DNA of 64,000 nt, taken from Lutibacter profundi. GTDB lineage: Bacteria > Bacteroidota > Bacteroidia > Flavobacteriales > Flavobacteriaceae. Below the pieces are notes generated by a model, which was not told the DNA's origin, searched no databases, and was given only the letters and a program-made list of their open reading frames with translations. Both the position numbers and the translations under genes were made by a program. Shown in pieces: positions 24,911 to 33,563 of the stretch. The stretch's first letter is position 1. Each line of letters begins with the position of its first letter. The DNA is taken from the NCBI RefSeq assembly GCF_001543325.1, contig NZ_CP013355.1, forward strand, positions 1,022,001 through 1,086,000, written 5' to 3'.

Positions 24911-27261
24911 ATGAAGGTATGTATTGCTGAAAAGCCTAGTGTTGCTCGTGAAATTGCCACCGTATTAGGAGCTACTACTAAACGAGATGGTTATTTTGAA
25001 GGAAACGGTTATGCTGTAACCTACACCTTTGGACATTTATGTACCTTATTTGAACCTAATGATTACAAACCACATTGGAAAAGTTGGAATTTAAATAATT
25101 TACCAATGCTTCCTGAGATATTTCAAACCAAAGTTTCTGACAATCAAGGAATTCAAAAACAATTTAAGATTGTAAAAAACCTATTTGAAAAAGCCGATGT
25201 TATTATAAACTGTGGTGATGCGGGTCAGGAAGGTGAATTAATTCAACGTTGGGTTATTAATGAAGCCGGTTATAGAGGTAAAGTTGAGCGTTTATGGATT
25301 TCTTCACTTACTACAGAAGCAATTAAAGAAGGGTTTCAAAATTTAAAGCCTTCTGAAAATTATGATAATTTATACTATGCTGGATTCTCTAGAGCCATTG
25401 GAGATTGGCTTTTAGGAATAAATGCAACTAGATTATACACGCTAAAATATGGTGGTTATAAACAAGTATTATCTGTTGGAAGAGTTCAAACGCCTACGTT
25501 AGCAATGGTAGTGAACAGGTTTAAAGAAATTAATAATTTTACACCACAACATTATTGGGAATTACAAACATTGTATAGAGAGGTACTTTTTAATTATGAA
25601 GAAGGTCGTTTTTTTAAAAAAGAAGATGGTGAAATTTTAGCAAATAAAGTAAAAGAAAACAATTTTGAAATAGTCTCTATTACTAAAAAAGCAGGGAAAG
25701 AATATGCTCCTAAGTTATTTGATTTAACAGGTTTACAAGTATATTGCAATAATAAATTTGGTTTTTCAGCTGATGAAACCTTAAAAATAGTTCAGAAATT
25801 GTACGAGCAAAAAGTGGTTACATACCCAAGAGTTGACACCACTTTTTTACCAAATGACGTATATCCTAAAGTTGAAGGTATTTTAAAAAAATTAACAAAT
25901 TACAGCACTTTAATTCAACCTTTATTCGGTAAAAAAATAAGGAAATCAACCAAAGTATTTAACGATAAAAAGGTGACCGATCATCACGCTATTATTCCAA
26001 CAGGTGTACAAATTAATTTACAATACAATCAACAGCAAGTTTATAACATTATCACCAAACGCTTTATTGCCGTTTTTTACAATGATTGTAAGGTTTCAAA
26101 TACTACCGTAATTGGTAAAGCTGCTGATATTCATTTTAAAACTACTGGAAAAGAAATTTTAGAAAAAGGGTGGCGAGTTGTATTTGATACCTCAACTTCA
26201 CTTAGTACAGGTTCTTCCACTTCTAACAGCAATACAAAACTAGAAGAAAAAACAGAAAAAGGAATTTTACCAACATTCATAAAAGGTGAAAAAGGACCTC
26301 ACAAACCTTCATTTTTAGAAAAACAAACAAAACCTCCAAATCAATTTTCAGAAGCAACACTTTTAAGAGCAATGGAAACTGCAGGTAAACAAGTTGATGA
26401 TGAAGCTTTACGAGAATTGATGAAAGAAAACGGTATTGGGCGCCCTTCTACCCGAGCCAATATTATTGAAACACTGTTTAAACGAAATTATATTGAACGA
26501 AAAAAGAAACAATTATTGCCAACTCAAACAGGAATTCAATTGATTGAAATTATCCAAAATGAATTATTAAAATCGGCTGAATTAACTGGAAGATGGGAAA
26601 AAGATTGAAAGAAATTGAAAAAGGAACTTTTAATGCAGGAACATTTATCAAGAATATGAAAAAAATGGTAGATGATTTGGTTTATGAAGTTCGTTCAGAA
26701 ACAGTAAAAATTAATATTTCTTACAACACTACCAGTAAATCCTCTTCTAAAAAAATAACTAAAAAAACTCTAGGAATTACATCTTATAAATGCCCAAAAT
26801 GTAACAAAGGAAATATTTTAAAAGGCAATACCGCTTATGGTTGTAGCAACTTTAAAAACGGCTGTACTTTTAGGCTTCCTTATCGTTATTTAGATAAAAA
26901 AATATCTGAAAATCAATATGTACGGTTGCTAAATAAAGGATGCACTGTAAATTTAAAAGGCTTTAAAAAAGAAACTTATAAAGTTGAAGGATTGCTTAGA
27001 TTTGATGAGAACTTCCAATTAAAATTAGAAGAAAAGAACACCTCAACTTCGCTCAGTAACCATAACGTTCCTGAAAAAATTAGCTGTCCTAAATGTAAAA
27101 AAGGAACAATATTGAAAGGTAAAACCGCCTATGGTTGCAGCAATTATAAAAATGGATGTGAATTTATTTTTCCTTTTGATAAAATTAGAGAAAAAGCAGG
27201 TGAAAAATCTCTTACTAAAGAATTGGTTTATAAAATTTTAAATGGAGAATACAAACAATAA
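24911..27261 (+). pseudogene. topB: Type IA DNA topoisomerase III, interrupted by one frameshift
   Basis: Residues 1-565 are read from 24911 to 26608 and the remaining about 218 from frame 1 up to 27261. The first part has the Toprim signature (KVCIAEKPSVAREIA, GDAGQEGELIQRW), the active-site tyrosine in VTYPRVDTTFLP (Tyr305), DHHAIIPTG and GIGRPSTRANIIETLFKRNYI. It stops at LTGRWEKD just before RLKEIEKGTFNAGTFIKNM, which continues the same domain in the -1 frame. The break falls in a run of five As at 26598-26602; six As would restore one chain of 783 residues, close to the usual size. The C-terminal part has two zinc-finger repeats (CPKC...CSN..NGC). Topo III decatenates DNA. Whether the gene is truly dead, or the base is an error, is open. 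Confidence 0.85.
26598..26602 (+). other. Frameshift position in topB (A5 run)
   Basis: The sequence GG-AAAAA-GATTGA gives the stop codon TGA in the upstream frame at 26606-26608. One additional A in the run would rejoin the two parts as WEK-RLKEIE, matching the topoisomerase family across the junction. Confidence 0.75.
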
Positions 27262-27829
27262 ACATCAACATTTTATTATCTTCAAACCGTATGGCTATTT
27301 AAGTCAGTTTACAAATAACCAAACCAAACGGACAAATAAAAAATTATTGGGTGAATTATATAATTTTCCTAAAAACACAATGGCAATTGGGCGTTTAGAT
27401 GAACATTCAGAAGGATTATTACTACTTACTACTGATGGAAAAACAAGTGAATTTATTAGAAGTTCAAAAGTTGAAAAAGAATACTTTGCGCAAGTAGACG
27501 GAAATATTACCCAAGAAGCCATTCAAAAACTAAAAAATGGTGTAGAAATTAGTACTGAAACTGGTAAATACACAACAAAACCATGTTTAGTTTTTAAACT
27601 TGCACAATTACCACAACTTCCAAAAAGAGCAAAAAAGATTAGAGATGAGCGACACGGACCTACAAGTTGGATTTCTATTACACTTAAAGAAGGTAAATTT
27701 AGACAAGTACGCAAAATGACTGCTATTGTTGGTTTTCCAACCCTTCGTTTAGTTAGAATTAGAATTGGAACAATTCACATCAATAATATGATTGCAGGTA
27801 AAGTAATAGAAGTAAACTCTTTTAAATAA
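27242..27829 (+). CDS. RluE/RsuA-like pseudouridine synthase
   Basis: The 195-residue protein is a short pseudouridine synthase of the RsuA/RluB/RluE type without an S4 domain. HFIIFKPYGYLSQFTN, the catalytic GRLDEHSEGLLLLTTDG (Asp acts on uridine), KEYFAQVDG and LKEGKFRQVRKMTAIVGFPTLRLVRIRIG are all family motifs. Lack of the S4 domain and the length point to RluE, which modifies U2457 of 23S rRNA in E. coli. Its start overlaps the end of topB by 20 bases, so the two are cotranscribed. Confidence 0.9.
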   Translation: MENTNNKHQHFIIFKPYGYLSQFTNNQTKRTNKKLLGELYNFPKNTMAIGRLDEHSEGLLLLTTDGKTSEFIRSSKVEKEYFAQVDGNITQEAIQKLKNGVEISTETGKYTTKPCLVFKLAQLPQLPKRAKKIRDERHGPTSWISITLKEGKFRQVRKMTAIVGFPTLRLVRIRIGTIHINNMIAGKVIEVNSFK

Positions 27830-27958
27830 CAACAAAAAACAATACTTTCCTTTTACAACTCATTATTAGTTAAATTTCTGTTAAACAAAAATTCAAAAAA
27901 CACATTTGTAAAATAATTCTTAAATTGTTAAACTATTTAACAACTAATCAATTTTAAC

Positions 27959-28420
27959 ATGGTTACACTTCAAATTAATGGAGAAAAGTACACTATTGAT
28001 GTAGCTCCAGATATGCCTTTACTTTGGGCAATTAGAGACGTTATTGGGCTTACAGGCACAAAATATGGCTGTGGAAAAGGTTTGTGTGGCTCTTGTAAAG
28101 TTTTATTAGACAATTCTCCTGTACAATCTTGTGTAATACCTGTTTCAGCTGCTGTTGGGAAAAACATTTTAACCATTGAGGGGACTTCTAAAAATTTACA
28201 ATTATTACAAGAATCTTGGGTGGAATTAAACGTGCCTCAATGTGGATTTTGCCAACCCGGACAATTAATTGCTGCAACCGCTTTATTAGATAAAAATAAA
28301 AATCCTACCGATACAGATATTGAAGATGCTATGATTGGCAATATTTGCCGATGCGGCACCTACCAACGCATTAAAAAAGCGATTCACAAAACTGTTGAAC
28401 TTAAAAACCAACACTCATGA
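27959..28420 (+). CDS. (2Fe-2S)-binding subunit of a molybdenum hydroxylase (IorA-like)
   Basis: The 153-residue protein is the small iron-sulfur subunit of a xanthine-oxidase-family enzyme. The plant-type [2Fe-2S] motif is CGCGKGLCGSCKVLLD(N)...C in the N-terminal half and the second cluster is bound by CGFCQPGQ and CRCGTYQR in the C-terminal helical domain. It passes electrons from the molybdenum subunit to an unknown acceptor; no FAD subunit is encoded nearby, as in isoquinoline 1-oxidoreductase. The last four bases overlap the start of the molybdenum subunit gene (ATGA), so translation is coupled. Confidence 0.92.
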   Translation: MVTLQINGEKYTIDVAPDMPLLWAIRDVIGLTGTKYGCGKGLCGSCKVLLDNSPVQSCVIPVSAAVGKNILTIEGTSKNLQLLQESWVELNVPQCGFCQPGQLIAATALLDKNKNPTDTDIEDAMIGNICRCGTYQRIKKAIHKTVELKNQHS

Positions 28421-30606
28421 ATACTATAAAAAATATAAGTCGTAGAGCTTTTGTAAAAAGTATTGGTTTGGCTTCAAGTGGATTAATTTTAGCTTGCAAT
28501 ACTTCTGTTTTTTCTAATAAAGATGCTACTCAAAATAAAAATTTAACAGACTTTAATCCAAATTTATTTGTACAACTTAATTCTGACGGAAGTTTAATTT
28601 TAATTGCTTCACGATCTGAAATGGGAAATGGAGTTAGAACTTCATTAACATCAGTTATTGCCGATGAAATGGAGGCAGATTGGAGCAAAGTAACTGTAAA
28701 ACAAGCAACTGGAAATGCTAAATATGGCGATCAAAATACCGATGGCTCTCGCAGTATTCGTTATTTATACGAAACTATGCGAAAAATGGGTGCTACAGCT
28801 AAAGCCATGTTAATTTCTGCGGCAGCAAAAAAATGGCAAGTTCCAGAAAGTGAATGCATCGCTGAAAATCATTTTATTATCCATACAAGTGGTAAAAAAA
28901 TTGGTTACGGAGATTTGGTTGAAATTGCAAAAACTTTAGAAACCCCAACCAATTTAACACTTAAATCTTCTAAAGATTTTAAATACATTGGTAAAAACTT
29001 AAGAAGTATTGATGCCGAAGATTACGTACAAGGGAAAGCTATTTTTGGATTAGATAAACGATTGCCAAATATGAAATTTGCAGCAATAGCTCGTTGTCCA
29101 GTTACTTTTGGCACGGTAAAATCTTTCGATAAATCAGAAGCTTTAAAAATAGCTGGTGTTGAAGCTGTAATTGAAATTCCTAGAATTGAAAAAGCATTTG
29201 GTGCTCTTGGAGGTGTTGCAGTAATTGCTTCTAACACTTGGGCTGCATTTAAAGGGAAAGAAGCTTTAAAAATTGAATGGGATTTTGGCAATAACAAAAG
29301 TTATGATTCTAAAAAATATATGGCTAAAATTACTGCCAATGTTCACAAACAAGGCAAAGTAGCTAAAGATGTTGGTGCTATTAATAGTGCATTTAAAAAT
29401 GCTGATAAAATTGTTGAAAGCACTTACCAATTACCTCATTTATCTCATGCTCCAATGGAAGTGCCAAATGCTGTAGCTTGGGTTCAAGGTGATAGTTGTG
29501 AGGTTTGGGCACCAACCCAAGCTCCACAAACAACCAGAAAAGAAGTGATTGACTATCTACAAACTTCTGAAGAAAAAGTAACCATTAATGTAACTTTATT
29601 AGGTGGTGGTTTTGGCAGGAAATCTAAACCCGATTATGTTGTAGAGGCTGTAATGCTCTCTAAGAAATTAAATACTCCAATTCAAGTAGTTTGGACACGT
29701 GAAGATGATATTAAACACGATTATTACCATACAGTAAGTGCACAATACTTAAAAGCTTCATTAGATAAAAATGGAAATGTAACAGGTTGGTTACACAGGT
29801 TTGCATTGCCTTCAATTGTATCAACATTTTCACCTAGAGTAGATTATGCTGCTGGATTTGAAATTGCAAGCGCTTCCAATGTCCCGTTTGATATTAAAAA
29901 CATGAAAATTGAAGTGGGCAAAGCTCCTGCTATGGTTAGAATTGGATGGTTGCGTTCAGTTATTAATATCCCTCACGGATTTTCAGAAAATGTTTTTGCC
30001 GATGAATTAGCTATCGCCGCCAACAAAGACCCGCTTGAATTTAGATTAAATTTAATTGGAAAAGACAGGATTGAAGATACTCCAAACGAAATAAAATACA
30101 ATACAGCACGACTTAAGAATGTGTTAAAAATTGCAGCTAAAAATGCTGAATGGGGTAAACCACTTCCTGAAAATCATGCATATGGCTTAGCAGTACATTA
30201 CAGTTTTTATAGCTATGTAGCTTCTATAGTTGAAGTATCCGTAATTCATAAAAAAGTAAAAGTACACAATGTTTTTACTGCTATTGACTGTGGTACCGTG
30301 GTTAATAAAGATACTGTAAAAGCACAAATGGAAGGGTCAGCAATTTTTGGCATGTCATTAGCTTTTTACGGTAAAATTACAGCTAAAGATGGTGCTATTG
30401 AACAAAGTAATTACAACGATTATAAAATGATTAGAATGCATGAGATTCCGAAAGTTCATGTTGAAATTATTGAAAGCTCAGAAAAACCAACCGGTGTTGG
30501 AGAACCTGGCGTACCCGTAATTGCACCCGCAATAGTTAATGCCATTTTCAAGGCAACAGGAAAAAGATACCACAATTTACCGTTATCTGATTACGGATTA
30601 GTTTAG
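28417..30606 (+). CDS. Molybdopterin-binding subunit of an isoquinoline-1-oxidoreductase-like enzyme
   Basis: The 729-residue protein starts with a twin-arginine signal (SRRAFVKS) followed by a lipobox-like LILAC, so the folded holoenzyme should be exported and perhaps lipid-anchored. GGGFGRKSKPDYVVEAV contacts the molybdenum cofactor and GEPGVPVIAPAIVNAI near the C-terminus carries the catalytic glutamate of the family. Substrates of this subfamily (IorB) are N-heterocycles or aldehydes; here unknown. The gene sits between the [2Fe-2S] subunit and the cofactor-handling genes XdhC and MobA-like, an operon of four that should make a complete enzyme. Confidence 0.9.
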   Translation: MNTIKNISRRAFVKSIGLASSGLILACNTSVFSNKDATQNKNLTDFNPNLFVQLNSDGSLILIASRSEMGNGVRTSLTSVIADEMEADWSKVTVKQATGNAKYGDQNTDGSRSIRYLYETMRKMGATAKAMLISAAAKKWQVPESECIAENHFIIHTSGKKIGYGDLVEIAKTLETPTNLTLKSSKDFKYIGKNLRSIDAEDYVQGKAIFGLDKRLPNMKFAAIARCPVTFGTVKSFDKSEALKIAGVEAVIEIPRIEKAFGALGGVAVIASNTWAAFKGKEALKIEWDFGNNKSYDSKKYMAKITANVHKQGKVAKDVGAINSAFKNADKIVESTYQLPHLSHAPMEVPNAVAWVQGDSCEVWAPTQAPQTTRKEVIDYLQTSEEKVTINVTLLGGGFGRKSKPDYVVEAVMLSKKLNTPIQVVWTREDDIKHDYYHTVSAQYLKASLDKNGNVTGWLHRFALPSIVSTFSPRVDYAAGFEIASASNVPFDIKNMKIEVGKAPAMVRIGWLRSVINIPHGFSENVFADELAIAANKDPLEFRLNLIGKDRIEDTPNEIKYNTARLKNVLKIAAKNAEWGKPLPENHAYGLAVHYSFYSYVASIVEVSVIHKKVKVHNVFTAIDCGTVVNKDTVKAQMEGSAIFGMSLAFYGKITAKDGAIEQSNYNDYKMIRMHEIPKVHVEIIESSEKPTGVGEPGVPVIAPAIVNAIFKATGKRYHNLPLSDYGLV

Positions 30607-30612
30607 TATTTT

Positions 30613-31374
30613 ATGAATAATTGGATAGAATTACTTTACAAATTTAAACAGAAAAAGCAACCCGTTGCATTGGTAACTATTACCAAAGTTCTTGGCTCTG
30701 CCCCTTGCAAAATATCATCAAAAATGATTGTTACCAAACAAAAGGAAATTTTTGGAACCATTGGTGGTGGTAAATTAGAGTTTCAAGTTATTGATGAGGC
30801 TGTAGTTGCAATTAACGAAAATAAAATAAAAGAATTTTCATATACTTTAGGCCCTGAGTTTGAACAATGTTGCGGTGGTAAAGTTGAATTAATTATTGAA
30901 CCTATGAACCAAACTCCTGAATTATTTTTATTTGGTGCCGGGCATATTGGCATTGAATTATGTACTATTTTAAAAGATACTCCATTTAATATCACCTTAT
31001 TAGATACTCGTAAAAACTGGAGAAATAATATTCAAATTGATAACAACATCACATTTTCTGATATTCCTTTTGATTTGTACAAACATAAAGTAAATTGGGG
31101 AGAAAACTGTTATGTTGTTATTATGACTCACGATCATAAACTAGATTTTGAAATAACAGCTTTAGCCTTACATTCTAAAACCAATTATATTGGCTTAATT
31201 GGGAGTAAAACCAAGAAGAACAAGTTCAATAATTTATTAAAAAAAGAGTTGAATTTTGAAGCTGGAATTTCACCTGTTCACTGTCCTGTTGGGTTAGATA
31301 TTGGTGGTCATACTCCCAAAGAAATTGCCATAAGTATTGCAGCTGAATTATTGAAAGAGTACTATGAAAAATAA
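30613..31374 (+). CDS. XdhC/CoxI family molybdenum cofactor maturation protein
   Basis: The 253-residue protein has the N-terminal XdhC segment with TKVLGSAPCKISSKMIV and GTIGGGKLE, then a Rossmann part with FGAGHIGIELC and the closing LIGSKTKK and GLDIGGHTPKEIAISIAAELL. XdhC binds the molybdenum cofactor, helps sulfurate it and delivers it to the apoenzyme. It lies six bases after the molybdenum subunit gene and overlaps the next gene by 11 bases, so it is part of the same operon and is probably dedicated to that enzyme. Confidence 0.9.
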   Translation: MNNWIELLYKFKQKKQPVALVTITKVLGSAPCKISSKMIVTKQKEIFGTIGGGKLEFQVIDEAVVAINENKIKEFSYTLGPEFEQCCGGKVELIIEPMNQTPELFLFGAGHIGIELCTILKDTPFNITLLDTRKNWRNNIQIDNNITFSDIPFDLYKHKVNWGENCYVVIMTHDHKLDFEITALALHSKTNYIGLIGSKTKKNKFNNLLKKELNFEAGISPVHCPVGLDIGGHTPKEIAISIAAELLKEYYEK

Positions 31375-31993
31375 GACCACTTTTGTATTATTAGCTGGGG
31401 GGAAATCAGAAAGAATGGGCGTTGATAAAGGTTTACTAAAATACCAACAAACGTTTTGGATTTTAGAACAACTGTATAGAGTTTCAAAAACATCAATTTC
31501 TGAAGTTTATATTGGTTTAGGCTTTAATTATCAACATTATTTTGAAGCAATTCCTTGGTTAGAAAATGCGTTATTGAACCCTGTTAGTTTTAATAGTATA
31601 AACATAAGAGTTGTAATAAATAAACATCCTGAGTTAGGTTCATTTTCTACATTACAGACTATTTTAAAAATTTTGAATTCAACATCTAGCATTCTTTTAA
31701 ATCATATTGATATTCCTATACTAAATACTCGTGAACTTGAACAAATTATTGACACTCAAAATTTAGTGGTAATTCCAACCTATAACACGGAAAGAGGTCA
31801 TCCTGTTAAACTTCATCCTTCATTTTGGAGGACTTTAATTCCTATAAATTTAAAAAGTAAAAATGCCAGATTAGATTATCAACTTAAAAACCTTCCTGCT
31901 AAAGACATTTCATTTATAAAAGTTAATGATTGCTCTATAATTCAAAATTTAAACACCAAGAAAGAATGGATTTCATTTTTAAATAAAAAATAA
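31364..31993 (+). CDS. MobA/MocA-like molybdenum cofactor nucleotidyltransferase
   Basis: The 209-residue protein starts with FVLLAGGKSERMGVDKGLLKY, the GGxSxRMGxxK nucleotide-binding loop of the MobA/MocA group, and has NHIDIPI (metal-binding aspartate) and NTERGHPVKLHPSFW, typical of the MocA type that attaches CMP to molybdopterin for xanthine-oxidase-family enzymes. It closes the molybdenum hydroxylase operon and overlaps XdhC by 11 bases. CTP is the more likely nucleotide given the partner enzyme, but this is inferred. Confidence 0.83.
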   Translation: MKNKTTFVLLAGGKSERMGVDKGLLKYQQTFWILEQLYRVSKTSISEVYIGLGFNYQHYFEAIPWLENALLNPVSFNSINIRVVINKHPELGSFSTLQTILKILNSTSSILLNHIDIPILNTRELEQIIDTQNLVVIPTYNTERGHPVKLHPSFWRTLIPINLKSKNARLDYQLKNLPAKDISFIKVNDCSIIQNLNTKKEWISFLNKK

Positions 31994-32066
31994 AAACACA
32001 ATTAAACAATGCTCACAATTTAAAATTATGTTGTAGTTTTAAATTCTAATTTTCAACCTTCACTCA

Positions 32067-33563
32067 ATGAAAAAACTTGTTATTGCTTATTTTATATTAA
32101 GTGTCTTTTCTGGTTTTGCACAAGAAAGTACCCAGTTAAATACCCAACTAAAAAAATCTATTGAAGAACTTAAAGATTTTGTATCAATTCCAAATGATGC
32201 TTTAAATGAAAATGACATTCAACAAAATATAACATGGCTTACTACTAAATTTAAAGCGAGAGGTTTTAACACAAAAGTATTATCTACTGAAGGGTTACCT
32301 TTGTTTTTTGCTTCGTTGCCAATACAAGAAAATAAGCCAACCGTATTGTTTTATATGCATTTTGATGGGCAATCAGTAGATACATCTAAATGGGAACAAG
32401 ATAATCCTTATGAAATAGTTTTAAAAAAACAAAGTAAAAATGGATGGGAGAAGCTGGATTGGAGTGAGTTAAACAAAACTGTTAATTATGATTGGAGGCT
32501 TTTTGGAAGATCTACTTCAGATGACAAAGGCCCTATTGTTATGTTACTTAATGCCATTGATTTACTCAAAAAAAATAACAAGAAAATTCCTTTTAACGTA
32601 AAAGTTATTTTAGATAGTGAAGAAGAAAAAAGTAGCAAACCTCTACCCAAAGCAGTAGCTGAAAATCGTGCTCTTTTAAATGCTGATTTTTTAATTATAA
32701 ACGATGGTCCAGTACACCCTTCAAAAAAACCTACATTAGTATTTGGATGTAGAGGAATAACAACATTAACACTTACCACTTATGGGCCAATTACGCCACA
32801 GCATAGTGGGCATTACGGTAATTACGCTCCAAACCCTGTTTTTAAAATGGCGCACCTTTTAAGCAGTATGAAAGATACAAATGGAAAAGTTATTATCAAT
32901 GGTTATTATGACGGTATTGCAATAGATAAAGCTACAGAGAGAATACTCAAAAGTGTACCTGATGATATTGTAACTCTACATAATACACTCGCCATAAAAT
33001 CTCCTGAAACTGTTGGCCATTTTTACCAAGAATCTTTACAATACCCATCTTTAAATGTTCGAGGAATTTCATCAGGTTGGGTAGGAAAAAAATCAAGGAC
33101 TATTGTACCCAATAAAGCAACTGCAGAAATTGATATACGGCTAGTTCCTGAAACAGATGGAAATAACTTAAAAAACTTAATAAAAAAACATATTAAAAAT
33201 AAGGGCTATTATATTACTTCCAATGAACCTACACTAGATGAACGGAAAAAATATGCAAACATTATAACTATTAAAGAAGGCTCCGTTACCAAACCTTTTA
33301 GAACAGATTTAAATAACCCTTATGGTGTTTGGATTGATAACATTTTAAAATCAACTTTTAAAAAAGACGTTGTTAAAATTCGTATTATGGGAGGAACTGT
33401 ACCTATTTCTCCGTTTATAAATGAATTAAAAATTCCTGCTTTTATTGTTCCTTTAGTAAATCCAGATAACAACCAACATAGCCCAAATGAAAATCTTGAA
33501 ATTGGACAAATTGCTTATGGAATACAAACATTTTACGCTATTTTAAGCTCACCCATTAATTAA
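32067..33563 (+). CDS. Secreted M20/M25/M40 family metallopeptidase
   Basis: The 498-residue protein has a signal peptide (about residues 1-19, ending FSGFAQ). The M20 metal motif is visible as FYMHFDGQSVD (first ligand histidine and aspartate), GRSTSDDKGP (bridging aspartate) and DSEEEKSS (catalytic and ligand glutamates); VPNKATAEIDIRLVPETDG belongs to the dimerisation domain and QHSPNENL near the end holds the last histidine ligand. It is a periplasmic or secreted dipeptidase or aminoacylase-like enzyme; substrate unknown. The last eight bases overlap the end of the convergent SulP gene. Confidence 0.88.
   Translation: MKKLVIAYFILSVFSGFAQESTQLNTQLKKSIEELKDFVSIPNDALNENDIQQNITWLTTKFKARGFNTKVLSTEGLPLFFASLPIQENKPTVLFYMHFDGQSVDTSKWEQDNPYEIVLKKQSKNGWEKLDWSELNKTVNYDWRLFGRSTSDDKGPIVMLLNAIDLLKKNNKKIPFNVKVILDSEEEKSSKPLPKAVAENRALLNADFLIINDGPVHPSKKPTLVFGCRGITTLTLTTYGPITPQHSGHYGNYAPNPVFKMAHLLSSMKDTNGKVIINGYYDGIAIDKATERILKSVPDDIVTLHNTLAIKSPETVGHFYQESLQYPSLNVRGISSGWVGKKSRTIVPNKATAEIDIRLVPETDGNNLKNLIKKHIKNKGYYITSNEPTLDERKKYANIITIKEGSVTKPFRTDLNNPYGVWIDNILKSTFKKDVVKIRIMGGTVPISPFINELKIPAFIVPLVNPDNNQHSPNENLEIGQIAYGIQTFYAILSSPIN

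Noticed and set aside
26590-26610. Programmed -1 ribosomal frameshift in topB
   Set aside because: The frame change could be explained by a slip on GAA-AAA-G, but there is no A-AAA-AAG heptamer in phase, no obvious stimulatory stem after it, and topoisomerase III is not known to use frameshifting. A one-base deletion or read error is simpler.
33556-33563. Overlapping ends of the M20 and SulP genes
   Set aside because: An eight-base overlap of convergent stops is common in compact genomes and has no likely function.
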